DNA from: Pontibacter virosus
GTDB lineage: Bacteria; Bacteroidota; Bacteroidia; Cytophagales; Hymenobacteraceae
Length of the DNA stretch: 64,000 nucleotides
Assembly: GCF_003096355.1 (NCBI RefSeq)
Contig: NZ_QEKI01000003.1
Span: forward strand, 124,001 to 188,000
Reading direction: 5' to 3'
Below, one piece after another: positions 7,386 through 17,700 of the stretch. The notes under the pieces are model-generated. The model was not told where the DNA came from. It did not search any database and saw only the letters and a program-made list of their open reading frames with translations. Each line of letters starts with the position of its first letter. The first letter of the stretch is position 1. The translations under genes were made by a program, and so were the position numbers.

Positions 7386-10300
7386 ATGGATAAAATTTAC
7401 TCGTTCGTCTACAGAAGACAAACCAGATTGACAGTTTTTATAGTACTCTTTATAGTAATTGCTTTTTCAGGAATCAGAAGCACAGCCGCTTCGACTACTT
7501 TCGCCTTTTTTGCCACAGCCCCCGCAGCCGTCAAAGCACAGCCTTCCCTTGTTGGTGCCATCACCATCCAGTGGAATGCGGTAACAGGCGCCACCCAGTA
7601 TGTGATCGAACGTTCGCTGTTTGCAGACAATGGCTTTCAGGCGCATGCCACTGTTGCTGTAACCAGCGGCAAAACAATCTATACCTACCGCGATACCGGA
7701 CTGGGGTATGGCGAGAAATATTATTACCGCGTGAAAGCTGTGGCAAGTTCCGGTGATTCGCCCTGGAGCAGTACAGTGAGCGCCACCACGCATGCGCAGA
7801 GCAAAACTTTTAACATCATGCCGCTCGGCGATTCCAACACCCACGGCACTAAGTTCAGCGATACCCGACCGGACGCAGATCGCATCGCTTACCGCAAGCA
7901 GTTGTACGATTTGTTGATGGGTGCCAACGCTAAGTTCACTTACGTGGGTAGCGAACGCTCGGGCAGTGCAACGCTGGCTAACGATCAGAACGCTGGCTTT
8001 TCAGCGGCACGCACCGGCGACATTGCGAGCCTGCTGCGTACCAGCAGTTACCGTAACCAGGATAATGTATTAGTTTCTCGTGGCTCAGGTACATACCTGG
8101 ACAAGTTTAACCCGGATATCGTGCTGCTGCACCTGGGCACCAATGGCGGACAGTGGGGCGTCACCGACGACGATCAGGCAATTGCTGAAATGGCCGCTAT
8201 ACTTGACGAAGTGGATGCCTATGAAGCCAGGGCCAATAAAGAGGTAACAGTCGTACTGGGACTGATCATCAACCGTGTTCGTCAGGAGAATGACCCGGCC
8301 GCGGTGGAGTATACCTCACGTTTTAATGTGAAACTGGCTGCCATGGCAGAGAACCGCATCCGTACAAAGAGCGATAGGCTGATTGTAGTAGACATGGAAA
8401 AAGCCGCAGGTCTCATCTACAGATTATCTGGCGATGGTGGCGACATGGACGATGCACTGCATCCCGCTCCATCAGGCTATCAGAAAATGGCCAATCAGTG
8501 GTTTAAGGCATTGGAGCCCTTGCTCAAGCCTTCTGCAGTCAGTTCCAATAACCCCGAAACCACGATCACCAAGAAACCAAGCGAAATATCGAATAGCAAG
8601 ACGGCAACATTTGAGTTTGCCAGCAACAAAACACCCGTTTTCTTTGAGGTGAGTTTGAATGGGGGCGATTATGAAGCTGTGAGCAATCCGTATACCCTGA
8701 ACAACCTGGCCGATGGGCGCTATACCTTGTCCGTACGGGCTGTGGATGCTGCCGGGCGAAAAGACACCACGCCGGCCACCCATACCTGGACCATCATCAC
8801 AGAACCTCCGACACCTCCTACTTTTACAGCTGTCACCGAAGACCGTGGCCCAGTTAACAACGACCGGGTGACCTCCGATAACACCATTCGCTTGTCAGGC
8901 AAGGCGCAGGCCGGGGTAGAGGTAACGGTAAGCGAAGCCGAGCGGGGTGTGCTGGGTAAAGTACAAACCAATGACAGCGGCGACTGGACTTACAATTATG
9001 AAAGCACGACGCTGCCATCAGGCGTGTACCGTTTCACTGCCACGGCAACAGACATAGCAGGCAATGTGAGCAAAGTCAGCAGTACCTTTACCGTCACCAT
9101 CGACCTGACCCGTCCGGATGTTGTCCTGAGTACCGAGACGAAAGCGCCGGTGACCAAAGCCTTCGCGGTGCAGTTCAAGTTCACGGAAGAGGTGTACGGC
9201 CTTGCTGCTGGAGATGTCACGGTTACGGGTGGCACGTTGAGCGATCTGAAAGAAGTAGACAAGTCCACTTATACGGCTACTATTACACCACCTGCCAACG
9301 GGCAGGGCACGATAGCCATCAGTCTGGCTGCGGCCAAGGCGACAGACCTGGCCGGAAACGGCAACACGGCCTCCAATAAACTGGAGATCGCCTATGACCT
9401 GAAGCGGCCGAAGGTAACACTGAGTTCGGAGGCTTCTCAGATCGTGAAAGCGCCATTTACAGTGAAGTTCACCTTCGATGAGGCAGTAACAGGCTTTGCG
9501 GCAGCTGATATCAGTGTGCAGAATGGGGCGGCAGGAAACCTGAAAGCCGAAAGCGCCACAGTGTATACGGCTACCATCAGTCCTGCTGCCGATGGAGAAG
9601 TCATTGTCAGTCTGGCAGCCAACAAGGCAACTGACGAAGCCGGCAATGGCAACGAAGCCTCTGCTGAGTTGAAACGACTCTATGACGTGGCGCCGCCTAC
9701 GGTTGCGCTGGCTACCACAGCAGGCGACCTGACCAATGCTCCTATACCTGTCACTTTGACTTTCAGCGAGCCTGTTACCGGACTTGCCTTAAGCTCCTTC
9801 ACTACAACGAACGGCAAACTGAGCAATCTGCAGAAAACTGACAACACGACCTATACGGTTGTGCTGACGCCTGAGAAAGACGGCGAAGTGAGCCTGCAAC
9901 TAACTGCTGATAAAGTAGAAGACCAGGCCGGAAATGGCAATACCGCATCGAATGTACTCAAGCGTCAGTATGATGCCACATCACCGACTGTGGTGCTGAG
10001 CACTGATGCGCCTGAATTGACCAACAAGCCATTTACAGTGAACTTCCGGTTCAGCGAAGCGGTAGAGGGTTTCGCTGTAGCCAATATCACCGTAGCCAAT
10101 GGCACAGCCGGCGAGATTAAGAAAACAGACGATCAAGTGTATAGCGCCGTGATCAAGCCGACCGCCGATGGCGAAGTGACCGTGCGTGTAACAGCCGGCA
10201 AGGTGGAGGATGCAGCGGGTAACCCCAACACGGCTTCAAACACTTTGAGTGTCCGATTTGATGGCAATGCTCCAGCCGGCTATACCGTGGCTTTCGGCAC

Positions 10301-11396
10301 CGACAAGGTGGATCACAGCAACCAAAAGCAAATCTCATTCAGCGTGAAAGGAGCTGAGCAGGGCGCCACTTACTTCTACACCATCAGCAGCGACAAAGGC
10401 GGTACGGATGTGACCGGCACCGCCAACACAACATCTACTTCCTTCCAAGTTGAGAATCTCGATCTGAGCGGTGTGCACGACGGCACGCTCACCCTTTCGT
10501 TCTACCTGGTAGATGCCGCCGGTAACCGGGGGGCTGATGCCACAGCACAGGTCGTGAAGGTAACCAAAAACATCGTGACCGTAAGCAGCTTTGATGCGAT
10601 TAGCGTTCCGTTCCGAACCAGCTTTGAGGACCTGCCGCTGCCGTCACAGGCCAAGGCGCGCTATACCAATGGCGAAGAAGATGACCTGGAAGTGAAATGG
10701 CAGCAAGGTAACTACGATGGGTTAAAGCCCGGCACTTATACCTTGAGCGGGGAGCTGGTGCTGAAACCGAACACCACCAACCAGGACAACCGCCAGGCCA
10801 GCATCACGGTAACCGTAGAGCCGAACCAGCCACCGACCGCCATCGCGGTTAGCCAGAACGCTTTCAAACCGAACGCGACGCCCGATGAGGTGCTGCTGAC
10901 CTTCAGCACCACCGACCCGGACGATGACACGCACACCTATGCCCTGGTGAACGGACAAGGTGCAGAGCATAACAGCTATTTTGAACTCAGGGATGGCCAG
11001 CTATACCTGAAATCCAACACCGGGCTATCGGGCATCCGCAACTTCCAGATCCGGGTACGCACCACGGATCCTTTCCAGAACAGCTTTGAACAAACCTTCA
11101 CCCTGAGCAAGGAGGTATACCAGCCGGCTAATCCGCTCAAATTCGTGAATGCCTTTTCGCCAGACGGTGACGGGATAAACGATACCTGGTCTGTGCCGGA
11201 ACTCAAGTTTTATGACGAGGTCAGCATCCAGGTATTTGACCGGGCAGGCAGAAGACTGTTCCATACCTCTAATCCGGAGCAGGGCTGGGACGGCCGTAGT
11301 CAGGACGGGCAGATAAAGGAAGGTTCTTATTTCTACATCATCGAGGTGAAGGATATCAACCTGGTGCAGAAGGGTGTTTTAACAGTACTTAAGTAA
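7386..11396 (+). CDS. Secreted SGNH hydrolase with Ig-like repeats and T9SS type B sorting domain
   Basis: A 1336-residue modular protein. An N-terminal membrane or signal segment (about 13-35) is followed by a fibronectin III-like domain (about 45-135). An SGNH/GDSL esterase domain (about 142-390) has block I GDSNTHG, block III LHLGTNGG and the D-x-x-HP block DDALHPAPSGY. Then come Ig/cadherin-like domains, including four consecutive repeats of about 96 residues (about 573-959), each ending in a D-x-AGN-x-N motif. The C-terminal gliding-motility type domain (about 1250-1336: NAFSPDGDGINDTW...LTVLK) is a T9SS type B sorting signal. The hydrolase probably removes acyl groups from polysaccharide at the cell surface; the substrate is unknown. 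Only 6 bp separate it from its PorP/SprF gene. Confidence 0.88.
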   Translation: MDKIYSFVYRRQTRLTVFIVLFIVIAFSGIRSTAASTTFAFFATAPAAVKAQPSLVGAITIQWNAVTGATQYVIERSLFADNGFQAHATVAVTSGKTIYTYRDTGLGYGEKYYYRVKAVASSGDSPWSSTVSATTHAQSKTFNIMPLGDSNTHGTKFSDTRPDADRIAYRKQLYDLLMGANAKFTYVGSERSGSATLANDQNAGFSAARTGDIASLLRTSSYRNQDNVLVSRGSGTYLDKFNPDIVLLHLGTNGGQWGVTDDDQAIAEMAAILDEVDAYEARANKEVTVVLGLIINRVRQENDPAAVEYTSRFNVKLAAMAENRIRTKSDRLIVVDMEKAAGLIYRLSGDGGDMDDALHPAPSGYQKMANQWFKALEPLLKPSAVSSNNPETTITKKPSEISNSKTATFEFASNKTPVFFEVSLNGGDYEAVSNPYTLNNLADGRYTLSVRAVDAAGRKDTTPATHTWTIITEPPTPPTFTAVTEDRGPVNNDRVTSDNTIRLSGKAQAGVEVTVSEAERGVLGKVQTNDSGDWTYNYESTTLPSGVYRFTATATDIAGNVSKVSSTFTVTIDLTRPDVVLSTETKAPVTKAFAVQFKFTEEVYGLAAGDVTVTGGTLSDLKEVDKSTYTATITPPANGQGTIAISLAAAKATDLAGNGNTASNKLEIAYDLKRPKVTLSSEASQIVKAPFTVKFTFDEAVTGFAAADISVQNGAAGNLKAESATVYTATISPAADGEVIVSLAANKATDEAGNGNEASAELKRLYDVAPPTVALATTAGDLTNAPIPVTLTFSEPVTGLALSSFTTTNGKLSNLQKTDNTTYTVVLTPEKDGEVSLQLTADKVEDQAGNGNTASNVLKRQYDATSPTVVLSTDAPELTNKPFTVNFRFSEAVEGFAVANITVANGTAGEIKKTDDQVYSAVIKPTADGEVTVRVTAGKVEDAAGNPNTASNTLSVRFDGNAPAGYTVAFGTDKVDHSNQKQISFSVKGAEQGATYFYTISSDKGGTDVTGTANTTSTSFQVENLDLSGVHDGTLTLSFYLVDAAGNRGADATAQVVKVTKNIVTVSSFDAISVPFRTSFEDLPLPSQAKARYTNGEEDDLEVKWQQGNYDGLKPGTYTLSGELVLKPNTTNQDNRQASITVTVEPNQPPTAIAVSQNAFKPNATPDEVLLTFSTTDPDDDTHTYALVNGQGAEHNSYFELRDGQLYLKSNTGLSGIRNFQIRVRTTDPFQNSFEQTFTLSKEVYQPANPLKFVNAFSPDGDGINDTWSVPELKFYDEVSIQVFDRAGRRLFHTSNPEQGWDGRSQDGQIKEGSYFYIIEVKDINLVQKGVLTVLK

Positions 11397-11402
11397 GCTT
11401 AC

Positions 11403-12398
11403 ATGAACAGATTATTAGTAACAGCACTATTTCTATTGACTATCACGGGACTGCAGGCGCAGAACCGCAAGTATATCAGCAATTTTTCGGCATACCAGCA
11501 TTTCTATAATCCTGCCCTCACCGGCAGCGAGGGCTCCATGCTCCGGACCTATTACCGCAACCAGTGGACGGGCTTTGAGGATGCGCCCAAAACACTTTTG
11601 TTTTCTGGGGAGTTGGATATGGCTGATATGAATAAGGCGACAGACCGCACCCGCCACTACCAATACCGCGACTCACGCAGCAATTACATGGGCGCCCGTC
11701 ATGCGTTTGGTATTGTAGCGCTGCAGGAGCGCTTTGGTCCGACGAGGGAAACGCAGCTGGGCCTGAACTACGGCACCGGCGTGCGTCTTTCGCAGTCGCT
11801 GAGCCTGCGGTTTGGTACCGCCTTTACCTTCAACAACTTCCGGCTCGACGGCAATAGCCTGGTGGTCGACAATACGGGTGACCCACGCTTCCAGCATGTG
11901 CAGGGTAACCAGAACAGCATGAGCAAGTTTGACCTGAATCTCGGTTTTGCCCTGGCCTCTGCCAATTACTACCTCGGCTATGCCATGCAGGACATTACCA
12001 AAGGTCATTTTATGAAGAGTGAGCACAATTTCATGAAAGACGTGTATACCCGTAAGCACATTGGGCAAGCCGGTTTCCGTACCGCCATGACCGACCAGTT
12101 CGGGTTGATCGTCAACGGCCTTTACCAGTACGACGAACAGTTGAAAGGCACCATTGAAGGACAGGTAAAGCTGGTATACGACGACCTGCTGTGGGCAGGC
12201 GGAGGCTATCGCAACGACCGGGCCTTTCACGTGGCAGCCGGTCTGCACTACCGTCAATTCCGCATCACCTACGCCTACGAGAGCCCCATCAAAGAGGCCC
12301 GCTCCATCAGCCGCTCTACAAACGAAATAGGTTTAGCCTATACCTTGCGTCCACTTGCCAAAGCTCCAACAGGAAGAGGCGAGCCCTTGTTCTGGTAG
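11403..12398 (+). CDS. PorP/SprF family type IX secretion outer-membrane protein
   Basis: A 331-residue outer-membrane barrel with signal peptide 1-19 (MNRLLVTALFLLTITGLQA). The family's hallmark start follows: QNRKYISNFSAYQHFYNPALTGSEG, then YRNQWTGFEDAPKT. PorP/SprF proteins are paired with type B T9SS cargo and help anchor or translocate it across the outer membrane. The gene directly follows the SGNH cargo gene, so this pair is a dedicated cargo-partner unit. The 3' end converges on ctaA with about 26 bp between stops and no obvious terminator. Confidence 0.9.
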   Translation: MNRLLVTALFLLTITGLQAQNRKYISNFSAYQHFYNPALTGSEGSMLRTYYRNQWTGFEDAPKTLLFSGELDMADMNKATDRTRHYQYRDSRSNYMGARHAFGIVALQERFGPTRETQLGLNYGTGVRLSQSLSLRFGTAFTFNNFRLDGNSLVVDNTGDPRFQHVQGNQNSMSKFDLNLGFALASANYYLGYAMQDITKGHFMKSEHNFMKDVYTRKHIGQAGFRTAMTDQFGLIVNGLYQYDEQLKGTIEGQVKLVYDDLLWAGGGYRNDRAFHVAAGLHYRQFRITYAYESPIKEARSISRSTNEIGLAYTLRPLAKAPTGRGEPLFW

Positions 12399-12424
12399 CG
12401 TTTAGCGAACTTATAGCGATAGAC

Positions 12425-13492
12425 CTAAGCGTGTTTACGGTAAGGAGAGGCAACATAGCCTGCTTTCACCGGCTCAGACTGGCGTAGTTGGTGTACGGTC
12501 AGCACAGACAGGGAAAACAGGAATACGGCTACCAGCTGGTGCAGCACACCCAGGCTGATCGGCACAACCAGTACGAGGGTAAAGATGCCCAACAGTACCT
12601 GGGCTATACCTGTCAGCAGCAGCAAGTTGGCAATTTGTTGCGTCCGGCGCCTTGCCACCTGTTGCTTCACCTGGTACCACAGCAGCACGATGCCGGCAAG
12701 CGCTACAAAAGCGAACCAGCGGTGCATAAACTGGACAGCCACGCCGTTATCAAAAAATTCTGAAACGGAAATGCCACTGAGTACACCCGGGAGGAACTCA
12801 CCCTGCATCAATGGCCAGGTATTGTAGGAGAAGCCCGATTTCAGACCAGCCACAAAAGCCCCGAGTATGATCTGCACCAGGATAGCGCCCAGTACCAGCC
12901 ACGACAAGGTATAGGCAGGTCGTTTTGCTGCAGACTTGTGCGCAACAGGGGCCACCAGGTCAGCTACCGTCCAGAGGATAACCCCCACCAGCAGCAAGGC
13001 AAGCGAGAGGTGTGCAGCCAGCCGGTAGTGGCTCACGTGTGGCATTTCGCTCAGGCCGCTCATCACCATTACCCAACCCATTACGCCCTGCGCCATACCC
13101 AGTAGCAGGATAAAGATCAGGCGCTTTACCAGCCAGGTGGCCAGCATTTTGCGGTACAGGAAATAAAGGAAAGGTACTATAAAGACGATGCCGATGAAGC
13201 GACCCAGCAGGCGGTGCAGGTACTCCCACATGAAGATCTGCTTGAAGCCTGAAAGCGTCATGCCGAAGTTCAGCTTCTGGTACTCCGGAAACTGCTTGTA
13301 CTTCTCGAACATGACAAGCCAATCTGATTCAGAAAGCGGAGGCAGGGTGCCTGAGATCAGATTCCACTCCGTGATCGAAAGTCCGGAGCCGGTCAGGCGG
13401 GTGATACCCCCAATGATGACCATGGCCACCACCAGCACAATGCCACTGATGAGCCAGAGAACGACAGGTATAGAAACAGGTTTTTGACGCAT
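12425..13492 (-). CDS. ctaA: Heme A synthase (COX15/CtaA)
   Basis: A 355-residue, eight-helix membrane protein. The N-terminal block GGITRLTGSGLSITEWNLISGTLPPL and EYLHRLLGRFIGIVF are diagnostic of the COX15 type. Heme-ligand histidines are expected in EYLHRLLGR, SHYRLAAHL, FMHRWFAF and GVLHQLVA, all visible. It converts heme O to heme A for aa3-type cytochrome oxidase. No oxidase or heme O synthase genes adjoin it here. Its promoter (13507-13550) has the Crp/Fnr-type palindrome and -7 spacing seen at the persulfide dioxygenase, so oxygen or respiratory control is likely. The leader would be only about 10 nt. Confidence 0.92.
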   Translation of the reverse strand: MRQKPVSIPVVLWLISGIVLVVAMVIIGGITRLTGSGLSITEWNLISGTLPPLSESDWLVMFEKYKQFPEYQKLNFGMTLSGFKQIFMWEYLHRLLGRFIGIVFIVPFLYFLYRKMLATWLVKRLIFILLLGMAQGVMGWVMVMSGLSEMPHVSHYRLAAHLSLALLLVGVILWTVADLVAPVAHKSAAKRPAYTLSWLVLGAILVQIILGAFVAGLKSGFSYNTWPLMQGEFLPGVLSGISVSEFFDNGVAVQFMHRWFAFVALAGIVLLWYQVKQQVARRRTQQIANLLLLTGIAQVLLGIFTLVLVVPISLGVLHQLVAVFLFSLSVLTVHQLRQSEPVKAGYVASPYRKHA

Positions 13493-13506
13493 AACATGGA
13501 AAAAAG

Positions 13507-13550
13507 CAAAGATCCATGTTTTCGACCTGTCAGAAGATGACGAATATCAC
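13507..13550 (-). promoter_or_regulatory. Crp/Fnr-type promoter of ctaA
   Basis: ATGA-CGAATA-TCAC at 13537-13550 is one base off GTGA-N6-TCAC. The minus-strand GATCTTTG at 13507-13514 is a near -7 element. Their centres are 33 bp apart, the same as in the other three promoters. The palindrome is weaker than the others, so confidence rests on the spacing. Confidence 0.55.
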
Positions 13551-13567
13551 TTTTCTGAAAATAACGC

Positions 13568-14026
13568 CTAAGTAGTCCGTACGGTATCGAGTATTTCTGT
13601 GGGAGAGCTTTTAGGTGATATGTCATCGAAATCGCCACGCAGCGCCTTGAGGGCATAACGTTCCTCGTCTATTTCGCGTCGGCTACGGATGCCGAGCGAC
13701 CGCATGATAGGCAGGGGAGGGCACCAGCCCTGCAGACCGTGCTGCAGCAGAAATGTACTGACAATGCCCGGCAAAATGAACCAGCGCTTGTTGACAAAGG
13801 CACCCAGTAAAGTACCGGACAAGGCGAGGGTAGATGCATTTACTTCCAAGGTCCGCTCAATGCTCCATTCCTGGTCGAGCTCGCGGATGCGCTCTGATAT
13901 TTCGCCGTGACTGCGGCCTTTGTAGCGGGCAATACTCTGCCGGATAGAGCTGTCTACCCGCTCATTTAGATTGTCAGGTGTGCTTTCCCGCACACGTCCT
14001 TTTTCTTCCTGTTCTATATTTGTCAT
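13568..14026 (-). CDS. DUF2892-type membrane protein
   Basis: A 152-residue protein. The charged N-terminal half (about 1-65) includes RSHGEISERIRELDQEWSIERTLE. Two membrane segments follow (about 67-82 and 87-105) around NKRWFILPGIVSTFLLQHGLQGWCPPLPIMRSLG. The tail has IDEERYALKALRGDF. The GWCPPLP cysteine-proline block is the hallmark of DUF2892/YgaP-like membrane domains. Relatives are linked to rhodaneses and stress, but no function is established. It is transcribed toward ctaA with a 75-bp gap that carries the ctaA promoter, so it is probably a separate unit. Confidence 0.8.
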   Translation of the reverse strand: MTNIEQEEKGRVRESTPDNLNERVDSSIRQSIARYKGRSHGEISERIRELDQEWSIERTLEVNASTLALSGTLLGAFVNKRWFILPGIVSTFLLQHGLQGWCPPLPIMRSLGIRSRREIDEERYALKALRGDFDDISPKSSPTEILDTVRTT

Positions 14027-14202
14027 CTTCTTTCTAAAGTGATTATCTTACTATAGTACTATACGTCTTTGCATGAATATTTAGTTGTGCCAGAAGTGAA
14101 TCATGTCGTGCGTTAAGAGCGTTATAGCGCATATCGGAGGGCTTCTGTCGTTTTTTGTAAGTTTTAATACAAAATCTGTAAGTACCTCCGGCTTTTCCTG
14201 CC

Positions 14203-14210
14203 TACTTTTG
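14203..14210 (+). promoter_or_regulatory. Candidate -7 element for the metal-efflux operon
   Basis: TACTTTTG matches TAnnTTTG and lies 43 bp before the start codon at 14253. No clear -33 TTTG is visible. Two GTAAGT direct repeats lie upstream (near 14158 and 14188) and may be a regulator site. Confidence 0.4.
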
Positions 14211-14252
14211 TAAAAGAAACTGTATCTTCGTTTTTAAGAGACACACCTGAGT

Positions 14253-14672
14253 TTGAAACTGATTCGCACCATACTGACTTTGACACTGGCCTTGCTGGTT
14301 GTTTTCTCCTCGTTGGGGATGACGATCACGCAACACTTGTGCGCGGGTGAGGTAATGGCAACGGTTTTCTTCTCGCACAGTGCCGACTGCGAAATGGAGA
14401 AGCAGCGCGAAAACCTGCCGGACTGCCACAAACCGGCCATGGAAGATGACTGCTGCCAGGATCAGACGATTGTGTTGGAAGTAGAAGACGAGCAGCAACT
14501 CAGCCCGACTTTCAAACTGTCCGTTTCGGATATGACCTTTATCGCTGCTTTCACGGCGGTGTGGTCTGCCATCTTTGAAATCTACGCTCCGGCCTATTCG
14601 CATGTGCCGGACTACGCACCGCCAATGCTGGCACAGGACATCCCCGTTCTGGTGCAATCCTTCTTAATATAA
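14253..14672 (+). CDS. HYC_CC_PP-like exported metal-associated protein
   Basis: A 139-residue exported protein starting at TTG (no in-frame ATG before the hydrophobic core; an upstream stop is close). The signal segment (about 3-22) is followed by THxxCAGEV-type spacing (ITQHLCAGEV), then DCEMEKQ, LPDCHKPAMEDDCCQDQ and a C-terminal PP-containing stretch (DYAPPML). His/Cys pairs with a CC motif match small Bacteroidota proteins found next to Cus-type efflux genes. It likely binds copper or silver in the periplasm. It is the first gene of the efflux operon, 100 bp before the RND pump. Confidence 0.75.
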   Translation: MKLIRTILTLTLALLVVFSSLGMTITQHLCAGEVMATVFFSHSADCEMEKQRENLPDCHKPAMEDDCCQDQTIVLEVEDEQQLSPTFKLSVSDMTFIAAFTAVWSAIFEIYAPAYSHVPDYAPPMLAQDIPVLVQSFLI

Positions 14673-14772
14673 ATCTGCTTTTTCGATGATACCGGGCCTT
14701 AATGGTCAGGTATAGCTATTGGCTTTTCCTTTTGGGAAGCGCCATTCTTTTCTGCATTCAATCGAACAAAGC

Positions 14773-17700
14773 ATGTTAAACAGCATTATTAAATTCTTTC
14801 TGGAACAGAAGCTGGTAACCGTCCTGCTACTGCTCCTTGTTGTGGGCTGGGGTATCATCGTAGCGCCGTTCAACTGGAACGTGAACTTCCTGCCCCGTGA
14901 CCCGGTTCCGGTGGACGCCATACCTGACATTGGCGAAAACCAGCAAATCATTTTTACCGAGTGGATGGGCCGCTCGCCGCAGGATGTGGAGGACCAGATC
15001 ACCTATCCTTTGACGACCTCTCTGCTAGGTATGCCGGGGGTGAAGACCATTCGCTCCACGTCCATGTTCGGCTTCTCGAGCATCTATGTCATTTTTGAGG
15101 ACGACGTGGAGTACTACTGGAGCCGCTCACGCATCCTTGAAAAACTCAATTCCCTGCCAGCCGATCTGCTGCCTGCCGAGACGACCCCAAAGCTGGGGCC
15201 TGACGCCACGGCGTTGGGGCAGGTATACTGGTATACCCTGGAGGGCCGCGATGAAGAGGGCAATCCGGCCGGCGGCTGGGACCTCCACGAACTCCGAAGC
15301 ATCCAGGACTTTTATGTGAAATACGCCTTGTCCGGAGCGCAGGGAGTGGCCGAAGTGGCGTCTGTGGGCGGGTATATCAAAGAGTACCAGGTAGACCTCG
15401 ACCCGGTGGCGATGAAAGCCAACAACGTCTCCATGATGGAGGTGATGAACGCGCTTAAAGCCAGTAACCAGGAGGTAGGTGCCAGCACCGTCGAGATTAA
15501 CCAGGTGGAGTACTTGGTGCGCGGTCTGGGCTATGTTAAGGAAATCAGCGACATTGAAGACGCGACTGTGCGGGTGGCCAACAACGTGCCGATCCGAATT
15601 CGGGATATCGGTCGGGTGAATATCGGACCTGCCGATCGCTCCATGCTGGGCGTGCTCGACAAGAGCGGTGCCGAGGCTGTGGGCGGTGTGGTGATTGCCA
15701 GGTATGGCGACAATCCGCTGGCCGTGATCAACAACGTGAAAGCAAAGCTGGACGATATCGCCGCTGGTCTGCCGTCCAAAAAACTGGCCGACGGGCGTGT
15801 TTCCAAAGTTACCGTGGTGCCTTTCTATGACCGCACGCAGCTGATCAACGAAACGCTCGGCACGCTTAACACCGCCATTATTTTGCAGATCCTGATCACC
15901 ATCATCGTGATCATTGTGATGGTCTACAACCTGCGGGCCTCGCTGTTGATTTCTGCGCTCCTGCCTTTGGCGGTGCTGATGACCTTCATTCTGATGAAGT
16001 ACTTTGGGGTGGACGCCAACATCGTGGCCCTGTCAGGTATAGCCATTGCCATCGGTACCATGGTCGACCTGGGGATCATTCTCAACGAGAACATCCTGCG
16101 GCACATGGATGAAGCTCCGCCTGGTCAATCGCTGGGCAGGACAGTCTACAATGCTACCTCTGAAGTAGCCACCGCCATCCTGACGGCCGTTTCAACCACT
16201 GTAGTCTCGTTCCTGCCGGTGTTCACGCTGGAGGCTGCGGAGGGCAAGCTGTTTGGTCCGCTGGCCTATACCAAGACCTTTGCACTGGTGGCATCGCTTG
16301 TGTTCACGCTCGTGTTCATGCCGGCCTTTGCGCATGTGGTTTTCGGCCTGAAGTCGCGCAACGTGGCCTGGAGCAAAATTCTGAATTGGGTCTTGGTAGG
16401 CTTAGGTATAGCAGGCTTGTTCATCTTGCCGCTGGCAGGTATAACACTCATCCTGATCGCGGCCAATAACCTGCTTAACATTTACCAGCCGGAGCGCTTT
16501 GGTCGCCACCACAGCCTGGTGACGGTTGCCATAGCCGTGCTGGCTGTGTCGTGGCTGCTGGCTACGGAGTGGGTGCCGTTGGGCGTGTCGGTGAGTTACT
16601 TTGTCAACTTTATCTTTATTCTGCTGGTCATCGGACTGGTACTGGGGCTGTTTTCGCTCTTCATTAAGGTATATCCACGTGTACTGGCCTGGTGTTTGGC
16701 TAACAAAGGGACCTTTCTGCTGATTCCGGCCTTCATCATGCTGCTGGGTCTGAACATCTGGGTCGGCTTTAACGGGGTTTTTGGCTGGATAGCGACGGGC
16801 TTTGATAAAGTGGGCTGGAACGTGCGCACTACCTCACCATGGAGCAGTATGGTGCATACTTTCCCGGGAATGGGCAAGGAGTTTATGCCGTCACTCGACG
16901 AAGGGGCTTTCCTGCTCATGCCAACGTCCATGCCGCACACCGGTGTGGAAGCGAACAAACGCTACCTGCAGCAACTGGACATGCTCATCACGGCTATACC
17001 TGAAGTGGAGATGGTGGTCGGCAAAGCCGGTCGTGCCGAGACGGCGTTGGACCCGGCCCCGATGTCGATGTACGAGAACGTGATCCAGTACAAATCAGAA
17101 TACATCACGGATGAAAACGGGTATAAGGTGCGCTTTAAGGTTGATGACGACGGCAACTTCGTGCGTGACGAAAAAGGAAATCTGATCGAAGACAAGCGGG
17201 GCGAGTACTTCCGTCAGTGGCGCGACCACATCCGGACGCCGGATGATATCTGGAACGAGATTGTGGAAGTAGCCGAACTGCCGGGCGTGACTTCCGCGCC
17301 TAAACTGCAACCGATCGAGACTCGACTGGTGATGCTGCAGACAGGTATGCGCGCGCCGATGGGTGTGAAGGTATACGGACCTGATCTGCAGACCATCGAG
17401 GACTTTAGCATGCAGATGGAGCGACTGCTCAAAGAGGTGCCCTCGGTAAAGCCGGAGGCGGTTTTTGCAGACCGCTCCCTGGGCAAGCCGTACATGGAGA
17501 TCAACCTGGATAGACGCGCCATGGGCCGTTATGGACTCAATGTGGCCGACGTGCAGGAGTACATCGAAGTAGCGATGGGCGGCATGGCGCTGACCACAAC
17601 GGTCGAAGGCCGTGAGCGCTATTCTATCCGGGCACGCTACGCCCGGGAGTACCGCACCGATCCGGAATCCGTGAGCCGCATTATGATCTCCAATCCGCAA

